DNA of 35,525 nt from Anaerospora hongkongensis (GTDB lineage: Bacteria > Bacillota > Negativicutes > Sporomusales > DSM-15969): positions 1 to 35,525 of the forward strand of contig NZ_SLUI01000021.1 in assembly GCF_004339805.1 (NCBI RefSeq), given 5' to 3'. Below the pieces are notes generated by a model. The model saw only the letters and a list, made by a program, of their open reading frames with translations. It ran no database searches and had not been told where the DNA came from. The translations under genes were made by a program, and so were the position numbers. This document shows positions 7,333 through 15,004 of this stretch, piece by piece; the first letter of the stretch is position 1, and each line of letters opens with the position of its first letter.

Positions 7333-7379
7333 GTCCGGTTTTTCGAACACTATCGTCACCAATGTCCGGTTTTTCAAAC
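7333..7379. promoter_or_regulatory. two phased upstream activator sites
   Basis: Two near-identical 16-bp copies, GTCCGGTTTTTCGAAC (7333-7348) and GTCCGGTTTTTCAAAC (7364-7379), each an imperfect dyad GTYCG-N6-CGAAC. They start exactly 31 bp apart, close to three helical turns, 54-114 bp upstream of the sigma-54 promoter. They are the probable binding sites of the Fis-type HTH of the adjacent regulator. Placed before that gene, they could also autoregulate it. Confidence 0.7.
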
Positions 7380-7462
7380 GTTTTCTGCTTGTCTGCAGCT
7401 ATGGTTTATGCTATCTTTTAGTTAGATTCAATCAGCAACGCTGAAGTGAGGGTGGAGTAACC

Positions 7463-8839
7463 ATGGAGATTCATGATTTATTAAACTTAGCAGTGGAGTC
7501 TCTTTATTTGTCCATTGTTATCGATGAAGTGGGAACCATTCGGTATATCAGCCGCGCCTACGCCGACATCATCGGTTTAAGAACTGAGGACATAGTTGGA
7601 AAACCCGTTGAAAAGGTGATTCCGAACACACGCCTTACAAATATCATGAAAACCGGGCAAGCAGAATTGGGACAAATTTTTATGATGAAGAACGGCACTC
7701 CCACCATTTGCAATCGCTTTCCGATACGCGATAAGAACGGAAAAATCTGCGGAGCAATATCCACGGCTACTTTTTATGACATTGATAAAGTCGCCCGGCT
7801 CAAAGAGGAGATCGATAAGCTCCGCAAAGAAAACCAGATATACCAGCGGCAGCTTGCCGCCCTCAAGCAAATACCCTTTTCAATAAGTGCAGTCATTGGC
7901 AACACGCCACCAATGCAAAAAATAAAGGCCACCATTGAAAAGGTGGCCGACTCTAACCTGGCGGTATTGATTACCGGCGAAACAGGTACAGGCAAAGAAG
8001 TTTTTGCCAACGCCGTTCATCAATTAAGCAATCGTCGTTACGGCAACTTTATAAAAGTCAACTGCGCAGCTATTCCTAAAGATCTGCTCGAATCAGAGTT
8101 GTTCGGCTATACGGAAGGCGCTTTCTCTGGCGCAAGCAAGGGTGGTAAGGTCGGGAAATTTGAGCAAGCAAATAATGGCACCATGCTGCTTGATGAAATT
8201 GGCGAACTTCCTCTGCCTTTGCAGTCCAAATTGCTGCGGATCTTACAGGAACGCGAAATAGAAAGAATCGGCGGAGTTAAGCCAGTGAGCCTAGATGTTC
8301 GAATTATCTGCTGTACCAATCAAAATATTGACCAGATGATCAGCAAGGGTAAGTTTAGGCAGGATCTCTATTATCGGATTAATACGGTAGAGCTTGCTAT
8401 CCCCCCCTTACGCGACCGGCTGATCGATATTCCTGTCTTATGCGAGCATTTTATTCAGAAGATCAATCAATACCATAATTGCTCGATCATCGGAATATCC
8501 GATAACGTATTACAGCATTTTTTAAGCTATGATTGGCCTGGGAACATCCGGGAACTGGAGCATGTCCTTGAGCGGGCTTGCGTAATGTCCTCAACGGACA
8601 TTTTGGACGCCGATCATTTCGATTTCTTCTTGCCAAGAGTTTATCGGAACGTTACTGCTGAAGGCAGCGATAGTATTAGTAAAATGCAAACCCTCTCCAC
8701 TAAAAGACATCAAGCCGAGAAAAAAGCAATTATTCAGGCTCTGGAAAGCACAAATGGTAACAAGACTAAAGCTGCACTGCTGCTGGATATTCCCCGGAGC
8801 CAGCTCTATGAAAAGTTAAAAAGATATGATCTGTTATAG
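7463..8839 (+). CDS. PAS/AAA+/Fis sigma-54-dependent transcriptional activator
   Basis: 458 residues. A PAS domain (about 8-110) probably senses a small ligand. A short coiled linker (113-135) leads to an AAA+ domain (about 143-375) with Walker A GETGTGKE (172-179), the sigma-54 contact loop as GAFSGA (219-224; Ser for the usual Thr of GAFTGA) and Walker B MLLDE (241-245). A Fis-type HTH closes the protein (ATNGNKTKAALLL-like, about 420-455). It is divergent from the catabolic operon and very likely its activator through the two sites at 7333-7379. A GGTGGAG site precedes the ATG. The absence of a receiver domain suggests metabolite rather than kinase control. Confidence 0.93.
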   Translation: MEIHDLLNLAVESLYLSIVIDEVGTIRYISRAYADIIGLRTEDIVGKPVEKVIPNTRLTNIMKTGQAELGQIFMMKNGTPTICNRFPIRDKNGKICGAISTATFYDIDKVARLKEEIDKLRKENQIYQRQLAALKQIPFSISAVIGNTPPMQKIKATIEKVADSNLAVLITGETGTGKEVFANAVHQLSNRRYGNFIKVNCAAIPKDLLESELFGYTEGAFSGASKGGKVGKFEQANNGTMLLDEIGELPLPLQSKLLRILQEREIERIGGVKPVSLDVRIICCTNQNIDQMISKGKFRQDLYYRINTVELAIPPLRDRLIDIPVLCEHFIQKINQYHNCSIIGISDNVLQHFLSYDWPGNIRELEHVLERACVMSSTDILDADHFDFFLPRVYRNVTAEGSDSISKMQTLSTKRHQAEKKAIIQALESTNGNKTKAALLLDIPRSQLYEKLKRYDLL

Positions 8840-8848
8840 CAAAATAAC

Positions 8849-8886
8849 AAACCCCGCTTCCCTGCCTTGCGGCTGCAGCGGGGTTT
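8849..8886 (+). terminator. hairpin terminator after the sigma-54 activator
   Basis: 9-bp stem AAACCCCGC/GCGGGGTTT (8849-8857, 8878-8886) 10 nt after the stop codon. The tail is poor in T, so efficiency is uncertain. Confidence 0.65.
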
Positions 8887-9018
8887 GGCTATAATCTGAA
8901 TCAAATCAGCAAAAGTTTACGTTAAACAGCAAATAATAAGATGTAGTCTTGAATCACGAAGATTCATGCTATAGTTAAAAAAACGCCAATATCACAAATC
9001 CATTTCCAACAGAACCTA

Positions 9019-10185
9019 TCACATTTCCTGAGAAACTGGGGTTTCTACTACATTTTGCAAACAAGCCTTCTTCTGTTTCTCTTCGTACATAAGTTTATCG
9101 CTATGCCGAATGAACTCATATATATTATTATATGAGTCATCAAATACTGCTATACCGCAGCTAAATTGGATACTGTAAGCCATTTCGTTGCTGTCATTGT
9201 ACGCAGCAATATTATCATTTAGTGTTTTGATATACGTTTCTACTCTTTCTCTGCTTTTCTCATTCAGAAAAAGAATAAATTCATCACCACCACAGCGAAT
9301 AGCAACACCTACTTCTCCGAAAACCATTTCCAGTTGTCTTGCAAAGAACTGCAGTACTTTATCGCCTTCCTGATGACCAAAAATATCATTAATACTTTTA
9401 AAGCCATCCAAATCAATATTTACTACTGACAAAACAATATTGCTTCTTCTACTCAAAATTCCAAGGTATTCGTCATAAGCCATGCGATTGCCTAATCCTG
9501 TTAACGGGTCCCGCTTCGCCTGCTCGTGCATAATAAAAATATAGTTAATTACAACAGCAATTCCTACACTATTCCAAATCGTTAAATAGATAAAATAATA
9601 CAATTGAAAAACTGATAGCATGGCAGGAATAAGCGAAAGAGAACTTATCACAATTAATTCTTCTTTACTGACATTTTTATGATTATGGTATAGAACCAAT
9701 ATGTGCAGCGTGTAATAAAAATAACTTATCATTGGCGAAACAATAAACATCGGTCCGCGTATGTATAGATTTTCGTCAGTTATCATAAAAAGCCAATTAA
9801 AATAATAGCTGCCTAACGATAAAATACTATTGATGAGCAAAGGAACCGATAACCAAATCAGCTTTTCTACAGGAATTATTTTATATTTCTTGGTTCGTTT
9901 ATAAACATACAGCGTTGCAATGATTGGCACTAATGGCGTTAAGGTGAATCCCAACGTATTAACAACCTTCTGTAAAGTGCTGTAAGCTATATATTCAGTT
10001 GAATTTAATACCACACTAAAGATTTCCAATATCAGTATCACTATCGTTAAGCATATTAATGCAAAAAACAACCTATGCGTTTCTTCTTTTTTATTGAGCT
10101 TAAAGCAAGCATGCACAGCAATACTGAGCAGCAAAAGTACCATAAAAACATTCAACTGAATGGAAAGCATTACATTAATTGTCAT
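9019..10185 (-). CDS. Membrane diguanylate cyclase (multi-TM sensor plus GGDEF)
   Basis: The N-terminal about 220 residues form seven or so membrane segments, an integral sensor of unknown ligand. A GGDEF domain follows, entered by DPLTGLGNR with the active-site half-loop CGGDEF. The positions of the allosteric inhibitory RxxD site five residues before GGDEF read GEVG, so product inhibition through the I-site is absent. It makes c-di-GMP from GTP at the inner membrane. A probable c-di-GMP riboswitch and terminator lie in its leader. An ATG at 10185 follows an AAAGAAG site; a TTG at 10197 is the alternative start. Confidence 0.92.
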   Translation of the reverse strand: MTINVMLSIQLNVFMVLLLLSIAVHACFKLNKKEETHRLFFALICLTIVILILEIFSVVLNSTEYIAYSTLQKVVNTLGFTLTPLVPIIATLYVYKRTKKYKIIPVEKLIWLSVPLLINSILSLGSYYFNWLFMITDENLYIRGPMFIVSPMISYFYYTLHILVLYHNHKNVSKEELIVISSLSLIPAMLSVFQLYYFIYLTIWNSVGIAVVINYIFIMHEQAKRDPLTGLGNRMAYDEYLGILSRRSNIVLSVVNIDLDGFKSINDIFGHQEGDKVLQFFARQLEMVFGEVGVAIRCGGDEFILFLNEKSRERVETYIKTLNDNIAAYNDSNEMAYSIQFSCGIAVFDDSYNNIYEFIRHSDKLMYEEKQKKACLQNVVETPVSQEM

Positions 10186-10290
10186 CACTTCTTTCAAACA
10201 ATTATCACTTACTCGTTACTGTAATGATAGTTCTGGAAGTAAAAGCATAGCTATTGCAGCCGACTTGCCAAAAGCTACTTTAATATAAAC

Positions 10291-10314
10291 GAAAAAGCCA
10301 GACCTTTAGTCTGA
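10291..10314 (-). terminator. intrinsic terminator in the leader of the diguanylate cyclase
   Basis: Minus strand: GTCAGAC-TAAAG-GTCTGGC, a 7-bp stem, followed by TTTTTC. It lies between the putative riboswitch and the GGDEF gene, so it is an attenuator and not the end of another gene. Confidence 0.85.
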
Positions 10315-10325
10315 CAGAAAATTAT

Positions 10326-10413
10326 TTTAGTAAGAATAAAACGCAGCCTGGCAATCCTAACATTACTGTAAACACACAGCTTTGCGTCCTTACATTTCAG
10401 TGATTTTACTAAA
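10326..10413 (-). promoter_or_regulatory. probable c-di-GMP-I (GEMM) riboswitch
   Basis: On the minus strand the leader contains the hallmark GGACGCAAAGC preceded by a GAAA loop, and further on the second hallmark GCCAGGCTGCG. Both match the conserved core of GEMM-I aptamers (GACGCAAAGC and AGCCAGGYUGCCG). A flanking TTTAGTAA/TTACTAAA pair (10406-10413, 10326-10333) closes the aptamer. The P1b and P3 helices are weak, so it is a divergent member. GCCAGGCT can pair over 8 bp with GGTCTGGC of the downstream terminator, giving an antiterminator; ligand-bound aptamer would then favour termination. Confidence 0.6.
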
Positions 10414-10495
10414 TATTTCGTTACTATAGACTATTTTAACGCTTCTTCATTATTTAGTCTAGAAGACATTACGAGATAGTTCTATATGAGGAAGC

Positions 10496-10526
10496 ATTTG
10501 GTTCTTAATCATTTATGGAACCAAAT
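10496..10526. repeat. perfect 9-bp inverted repeat
   Basis: ATTTGGTTC (10496-10504) and GAACCAAAT (10518-10526) with a 13-nt loop, between the riboswitch region and the tRNA-Val remnant. No T-run follows on either strand, so its role is unclear. Confidence 0.4.
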
Positions 10527-10544
10527 AAAGGCGGCAAATGCCAA

Positions 10545-10577
10545 AAATACCACAAAGCTTTAAGCCTTGTGGTATTT
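10545..10577 (-). terminator. terminator beside the displaced tRNA-Val 3' fragment
   Basis: 11-bp stem AAATACCACAA/TTGTGGTATTT (10545-10555, 10567-10577), 7 bp downstream (minus strand) of the tRNA-Val remnant and followed by T-rich sequence. It is best explained as the original terminator of tRNA-Val before an element inserted into that gene. Confidence 0.6.
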
Positions 10578-10584
10578 ATATTGC

Positions 10585-10623
10585 GGTTAGGAGGACTCGA
10601 ACCTCTGACCTCTTCGATGTCAA
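10585..10623 (-). repeat. att repeat: displaced 3' half of tRNA-Val
   Basis: 39 bp identical at 38 positions to 17749-17787 inside the intact tRNA-Val gene, in the same orientation. It covers the anticodon loop, variable loop and T-arm up to the acceptor stem and then diverges. There is no 5' half here. This is the arrangement left by tyrosine-recombinase integration into the 3' half of a tRNA gene; the interval between the repeats is the island. Confidence 0.8.
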
Positions 10624-10712
10624 TTACCCCGGGCCTTTCTGACTAGTCCGAACAAACCCGCCATAGCCCGGTTTAACTGAGATTTAGCATTAAAAGATCC
10701 GATGTAAACTGA

Positions 10713-10746
10713 CTAATCCTTTCTAATCGATTAGAAAAAAGATTAG
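10713..10746. promoter_or_regulatory. cluster of CTAATC half-sites around an 18-bp palindrome
   Basis: A perfect palindrome TTTCTAATCGATTAGAAA (10720-10737) is flanked by one more CTAATC (10713-10718) and one more GATTAG (10741-10746). Four half-sites within 34 bp, about 90 bp inside the island end, look like a DNA-binding site array: recombinase arm sites or a phage-type operator. No adjacent gene identifies the protein. Confidence 0.45.
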
Positions 10747-10786
10747 AAGAAACATACTGCAATTGATTATTTCACTTATTAATTAT

Positions 10787-10809
10787 GCCCGGTCAATCCG
10801 GGCTTTTTT
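10787..10809 (+). terminator. intrinsic terminator
   Basis: GCCCGG/CCGGGC with a 5-nt loop followed by TTTTTTA on the plus strand. No plus-strand gene is recognised before it, so it may be left from a deleted gene. Confidence 0.6.
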
Positions 10810-10899
10810 ACTTATGCTTACTCAATTGAATATTATCACATTCGCCTTTAGTAAATGATTCACTATCTCTCATGAATCAGCGATCTGAATCATAGACAA

Positions 10900-11463
10900 C
10901 TATCTATGATTCCTAGAGTCACTTGTAGCCGCTGCTTCCTGTACAGAAGTGATTTCTGGGGAATAAACCATGACTGGGAAGAATTTGTTACCTCTAAAAA
11001 TTTCAGTAAAACCACGCCTAATATCTTGTTGTTCCATTTCAAGATCGGCGTAACCCTTTGGAAAATAAGACGTGCGTTTAATATCTGTCTCAGAGAGATT
11101 ATAATCGAGACTCCTTGCCATCTTTTCGAGCAATTTAAATAATAATTCTACTCTCTTATTTTCCCATACTTCCGATGGAAGATTATGAATGCCAAGATGA
11201 TCAACAAGTACTTTCCAAGCCTCAATAACGGCCTTATCATTTTTAGTGTTATTCGCAAATTCAACATCGACCATATTAAGCGCTTCAACATGGGCTTGAT
11301 CAAGATTAGATGCTCTGGTTTTCATGAGTGTCTTAAACACATAGTGCTTACGTTCACGCTTTTCATTGCGTTTTTTTAGACACTCACTTACTTGCAATGC
11401 AATTAATGGTGATAATAATACCGCTAAAATTTCAATAACATCTTTTAATGACAAGGTTTCCAA
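10900..11463 (-). CDS. DUF6680-like membrane-anchored protein
   Basis: 187 residues. The N terminus (residues 6-25, VIEILAVLLSPLIALQVSE) is one hydrophobic segment, followed by a basic stretch KKRNEKRERKHYVFKTLMKTRAS and a conserved-looking block HVEALNMVDVEF, then a mainly helical soluble domain. This layout matches the DUF6680 family as I recall it; the function is unknown and members are frequent in accessory regions. A GGGGGCG site precedes the TTG start. It lies in the tRNA-Val island and reads toward the left att repeat, AT-rich like the rest of the island. Confidence 0.6.
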   Translation of the reverse strand: METLSLKDVIEILAVLLSPLIALQVSECLKKRNEKRERKHYVFKTLMKTRASNLDQAHVEALNMVDVEFANNTKNDKAVIEAWKVLVDHLGIHNLPSEVWENKRVELLFKLLEKMARSLDYNLSETDIKRTSYFPKGYADLEMEQQDIRRGFTEIFRGNKFFPVMVYSPEITSVQEAAATSDSRNHR

Positions 11464-11733
11464 TATAATCGCCCCCTTTATAATCGATCTGTTTCGACCA
11501 ATATAGAGAGCAATCCTCTATAGTTTCTATTAGATATTCGCACAAATAGATATGTTTTTCGTTTAAAAAGGTTCGCCAGTCGACGCCATCGACACTATTT
11601 TATCCGACGGATTTTAAGTCTTAAATTCAATAAACCGTCAAGCCTTATAAACACTGACTACTATTGCATTCAGCCCTTGAATTTTCTAGCCTCGTAGGTA
11701 GTTAGTCAAAAGTGGTCAATCCTCAAAATGAAC
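11464..11733. other. intergenic stretch without a recognised gene
   Basis: No open frame with a ribosome binding site. The sequence is AT-rich and contains stop codons in all frames read. Confidence 0.5.
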
Positions 11734-11766
11734 ACCGCCCTACCAATTAAGGTAAGACGGTACTTT
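11734..11766 (+). terminator. imperfect hairpin with T-run
   Basis: ACCGCCCTACC (11734-11744) and GGTAAGACGGT (11751-11761), nine of eleven pairs, followed on the plus strand by ACTTTTTA. No plus-strand gene precedes it in the island, so it may be a relic. Confidence 0.5.
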
Positions 11767-11830
11767 TTATGTCAGACTTAAATGAAGTAGTAAAACATGT
11801 GAGATTACGATGAGCTACATTAGATTATTT

Positions 11831-13603
11831 TTATATGAATTCAAATACATCAACAATTAATTTTCTAATAGTAATATTCTCTAATTTCACTGCAATCGGG
11901 GAAACATTATCATGGTTATCTTTCCAATGCATCCCATCATTATATACAATGCCGAGAAGATAAAAATATTCCGGTACTGATACACCACGCTCCTCCGCAA
12001 ATTCTAGTTTGTTTCTGGTGCCATGGATATCTAGAAAGACATTTTTATCATCATTAGTGGATAAGAGATCGTAAATGACTTTTTCTATGTTCCTACGTAC
12101 ACCGCAACAAATAGCAAGAGGATCATAACTACCTGTTGAACCCGGGCTTGAACTTGAATTTTCATCTGAGGCTATGAACTTTTGTATCTCTGCATCAATA
12201 AACTGTTTAAAGCCCTCCCCCTCTCCCCACGTCGCTTTGAGCCCTAATGTTTGAAATTCGCTTTTCTTATTAATGTTTAAGGGGTGAAAATGGAGAAGAT
12301 ATTTTGAAACATCATCTTGAATTAAGCCATCATTTCGTTTCTGTAATATTTTTTTAAAATGAGGATTAACATTCCTACCATCTCTTTTATCAAGATAATA
12401 TACTTTCTGTTTACTAAAGGCATAATTTCTAAAATACCGCGGATTTAAATGTGTTAGGATAAGTGGGTATAGTTCTTTATCAGCGGCCTTAAACTCGTCA
12501 ATTAATTGGGTAACATAATATTGTGCCGAAATCAAGTTGGCATCATCTAAATAATCAAAAACTTCATCAATTATCAATATACATTTGTCTTTATTAAGTT
12601 TTCTTTTTGCGCGAATAATAAGTGCTATAAAACTAAGAACATCGCGCTGCCCATTTGAAACCTGATGTGCCTTAGGAAACTTTACTACAAGCTTATTACC
12701 ACTTTTCTCGGGTCGGATTACTTTCCATGAGGTGTTAATGGCTTTTAACAGGCTGGCATATGACTCGACTTCAAGATTATAGTTGCAATACTTACAAGCT
12801 TTTTTAAATAATGTCTTATCAGTTTTGTAAACATTAACTATTTGAATAGCCGCAAGATATGCGTTCGTTAATTCATTTTCAGAGCTACTAATTATCTCAA
12901 CTACTTTTTTTAGAGGTTCTATTTCAGATAAAGCATGTAATTGGCGTGAAATATAATCATGAATCTCCTCTCTAGTACCATTCTGATCGTTAATAAGTCT
13001 TATCAAATTTAATATTTTGGTATTATTTCTAACAAGTAATAGCTCGTCTAAATCTGAATACGAATTAGATAATTTTTCAACCACTTTTAAATTGGCAAAT
13101 AGAGAAGATATATTCGGCAAAACTTTACCATTTCTGCCAAAATCACTTTTTTGACTGGTAAGTGAATAATTAAACTGTGCACGTTCGGGAATTGTATCTA
13201 TTAACGTGACATCCTCTATTTCCAAGGAAGCTTTAACTATATTTCGTCCCCCGAAAGAACGTGCACTTCCTTTAGCTTTGATCTGGCTATTAATTACAAA
13301 GCAACTAAATTCTTGGTTTATTGAATTGGATTGCTTATCTGCAACTAAATTTAACACAGTACCATCTGAGTTCTTATACTCTATAGTAATCTGAGGAAAG
13401 TTATCTTGATCATCCATAAAAAAATGGGCTTCCTCTAATTCCACTCGATTGGAACGCAACGAATCAAAAGCTGTTGCAAATGAACTCTTTCCAAATCCAT
13501 TTGGAGCGACCAACAAACTTGGTTTATTAGGGGTAATATTTAACTCAAAAGTTTTATCCCCAATGCCTTTGATGTTTTTAATAGCAATTTTTGAGATGGT
13601 CAT
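11831..13603 (-). CDS. SMC/ABC-like ATPase with CxxC, putative defence protein
   Basis: 590 residues. The ABC-type ATPase core is split: Walker A APNGFGKSS (33-41), then a long insert with a CKYC pair (Cys270, Cys273), signature VSNGQ (315-319), Walker B CILIIDE (341-347) and H-loop His385. The insert with a CxxC recalls the zinc hook of Rad50 and of the anticodon nuclease RloC, though the coiled coil is short. After the ATPase (from about 400) is a C-terminal region with RRNIE (503-507) and later His residues, which could be an effector domain, but no nuclease signature is certain. AAGGAGAT precedes the ATG. PrrC/RloC-like or other AAA defence ATPases are the closest analogues. Confidence 0.75.
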   Translation of the reverse strand: MTISKIAIKNIKGIGDKTFELNITPNKPSLLVAPNGFGKSSFATAFDSLRSNRVELEEAHFFMDDQDNFPQITIEYKNSDGTVLNLVADKQSNSINQEFSCFVINSQIKAKGSARSFGGRNIVKASLEIEDVTLIDTIPERAQFNYSLTSQKSDFGRNGKVLPNISSLFANLKVVEKLSNSYSDLDELLLVRNNTKILNLIRLINDQNGTREEIHDYISRQLHALSEIEPLKKVVEIISSSENELTNAYLAAIQIVNVYKTDKTLFKKACKYCNYNLEVESYASLLKAINTSWKVIRPEKSGNKLVVKFPKAHQVSNGQRDVLSFIALIIRAKRKLNKDKCILIIDEVFDYLDDANLISAQYYVTQLIDEFKAADKELYPLILTHLNPRYFRNYAFSKQKVYYLDKRDGRNVNPHFKKILQKRNDGLIQDDVSKYLLHFHPLNINKKSEFQTLGLKATWGEGEGFKQFIDAEIQKFIASDENSSSSPGSTGSYDPLAICCGVRRNIEKVIYDLLSTNDDKNVFLDIHGTRNKLEFAEERGVSVPEYFYLLGIVYNDGMHWKDNHDNVSPIAVKLENITIRKLIVDVFEFI

Positions 13604-13817
13604 TTTTATCTCCTTTGCTCATCAAACGGTTATTTTTCAATAAATAGTTAGATTTGATTAAAAACAACTAAATCCTGTGCGTAGATTGAAATAAAAAGCC
13701 CAGGAATACCAAACCATTACACGAGCAAACAAAATAAATAGAAAAGCCTGCCGTAATTGAACTGCACCCCTTTAGTTAGACAGTATGATATACTGAAAAA
13801 CTAAAGGGGTGTTTTCT

Positions 13818-14168
13818 ATGCCAAAGGGAATACCAAACAAGAGATATACCAGCGAATTCAAACAAAATGTGATAGAGCACATGATTAAGAACAAACTGAG
13901 CTATAGCGAAACTGCCAGGATTTTTGAAGTGAGTGACCATCATAGGATACAGGCCTGGGAACGGATATACCTTGAAGAAGGAGCCGATGGTTTTACCATA
14001 GAGCGGCGAGGCCGTGGAAGTAAAGGCAGACCCAGAGAGCTGCCAAAACAAGTAGAGGAAGATTTATTGGCTGAAGTCCAGCGCTTAAGGGCGGAGAATG
14101 ATTACCTAAAAAAATTGAATGCCTTGGTATCCGAGAGGGTACAACGAGAGAAAAAGCACAAATCGTGA
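13818..14168 (+). CDS. IS3-family transposase OrfA (helix-turn-helix)
   Basis: 116 residues. An N-terminal HTH (about 12-60, containing YSETARIFEVSDHHRIQAWER) binds the element ends, then a basic linker (RRGRGSKGRPRELP) and a C-terminal leucine-zipper-like helix (LLAEVQRLRAENDYLKKLNAL) for multimerisation. The ATG at 13818 is preferred over an upstream GTG because AAAGGGG lies 8 nt before it. A GAAAAAG run just before the stop could support -1 frameshifting into OrfB, giving the fused transposase usual in this family. The stop also overlaps the OrfB GTG start. Confidence 0.92.
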   Translation: MPKGIPNKRYTSEFKQNVIEHMIKNKLSYSETARIFEVSDHHRIQAWERIYLEEGADGFTIERRGRGSKGRPRELPKQVEEDLLAEVQRLRAENDYLKKLNALVSERVQREKKHKS

Positions 14169-15004
14169 CGGAACTGAGGCAGAAACATAATCTCGATGTA
14201 CTCCTCGAGGTGGCAGGTCTTTCGCGTGCCACATATTATTATCACCGAGCAAAACAAACAGACCAAGATAAATACCATAAAATCAAAGAAGAAATTATCC
14301 TAATACATACAGAAAACAAGGGTCGAATCGGATATCGGAGAATCACGTTGGCGCTGCGCAATCGTGGTTATGTTATCAATCACAAAACAGTCCAGAAGCT
14401 GATGAAGAAGTTAGGTATCGTTTGCCGCGTTAGGATGAAAAAATACCGTTCCTACAAAGGTGAAGTTGGCAAAGTCGCGCCGAATCTTTTGGCGCGTGAT
14501 TTTAAGGCGAAAAAGCCAAATCAGAAATGGGTGACCGATGTCACCGAGTTTCATTTGTTTGGTCAGAAGCTTTATCTGTCACCGATTCTGGATTTATACA
14601 GCAGCGATATTGTCAGCTATAAAATTTCGGACAGGCCCGTTTTATCCATGGTGACTTCGATGCTGGATGAGGCATTCGCGACCATCTCGGATGACACCGG
14701 TCTAATCCTCCATTCAGATCAAGGCTGGCAGTACCAGCACAAAACGTATCAACAGATGCTGGAAAAGAAAGGCATCCGTCAAAGTATGAGCCGTAAAGGG
14801 AACTGTCTGGATAACGCCGTGATGGAAAACTTCTTCGGGCTGCTCAAAAGTGAGCTTCTCTACTTGCAGAACTTTGAATCGATCGAACACTTTATTGATG
14901 AACTTATCGAATACCTTGATTACTACAACAACCGTCGTATTAAGGCAAAACTAAAGGGCTTGCCGCCCGTTATTCACAGACTGCAAGCCCTCATGGCTGC
15001 TTAA
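14165..15004 (+). CDS. IS3-family transposase OrfB (DDE integrase core)
   Basis: 279 residues. An HTH_21-like region (about 35-100, GRIGYRRITLALRNRGY) is followed by the rve/DDE core with Asp125 (TDVTEF), Asp185 (LHSDQGWQY) and Glu221 (DNAVMENFF), giving the D,D(35)E spacing of the family and an intact Lys after Glu. It is in the -1 frame relative to OrfA with a 4-nt GTGA overlap, so it is made either by frameshift fusion or by translational coupling. No interruption is seen. Confidence 0.93.
   Translation: MTELRQKHNLDVLLEVAGLSRATYYYHRAKQTDQDKYHKIKEEIILIHTENKGRIGYRRITLALRNRGYVINHKTVQKLMKKLGIVCRVRMKKYRSYKGEVGKVAPNLLARDFKAKKPNQKWVTDVTEFHLFGQKLYLSPILDLYSSDIVSYKISDRPVLSMVTSMLDEAFATISDDTGLILHSDQGWQYQHKTYQQMLEKKGIRQSMSRKGNCLDNAVMENFFGLLKSELLYLQNFESIEHFIDELIEYLDYYNNRRIKAKLKGLPPVIHRLQALMAA

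Noticed and set aside
7333..7379. Direct repeats as a CRISPR-like pair
   Set aside because: Only two 16-bp units with a 15-bp gap, placed between a regulator and an RpoN promoter; activator sites explain them.
10561..10665. A second complete tRNA gene at the left att site
   Set aside because: Only the 3' half of the cloverleaf is present; the sequence diverges within the anticodon region and no 5' half or acceptor partner follows.
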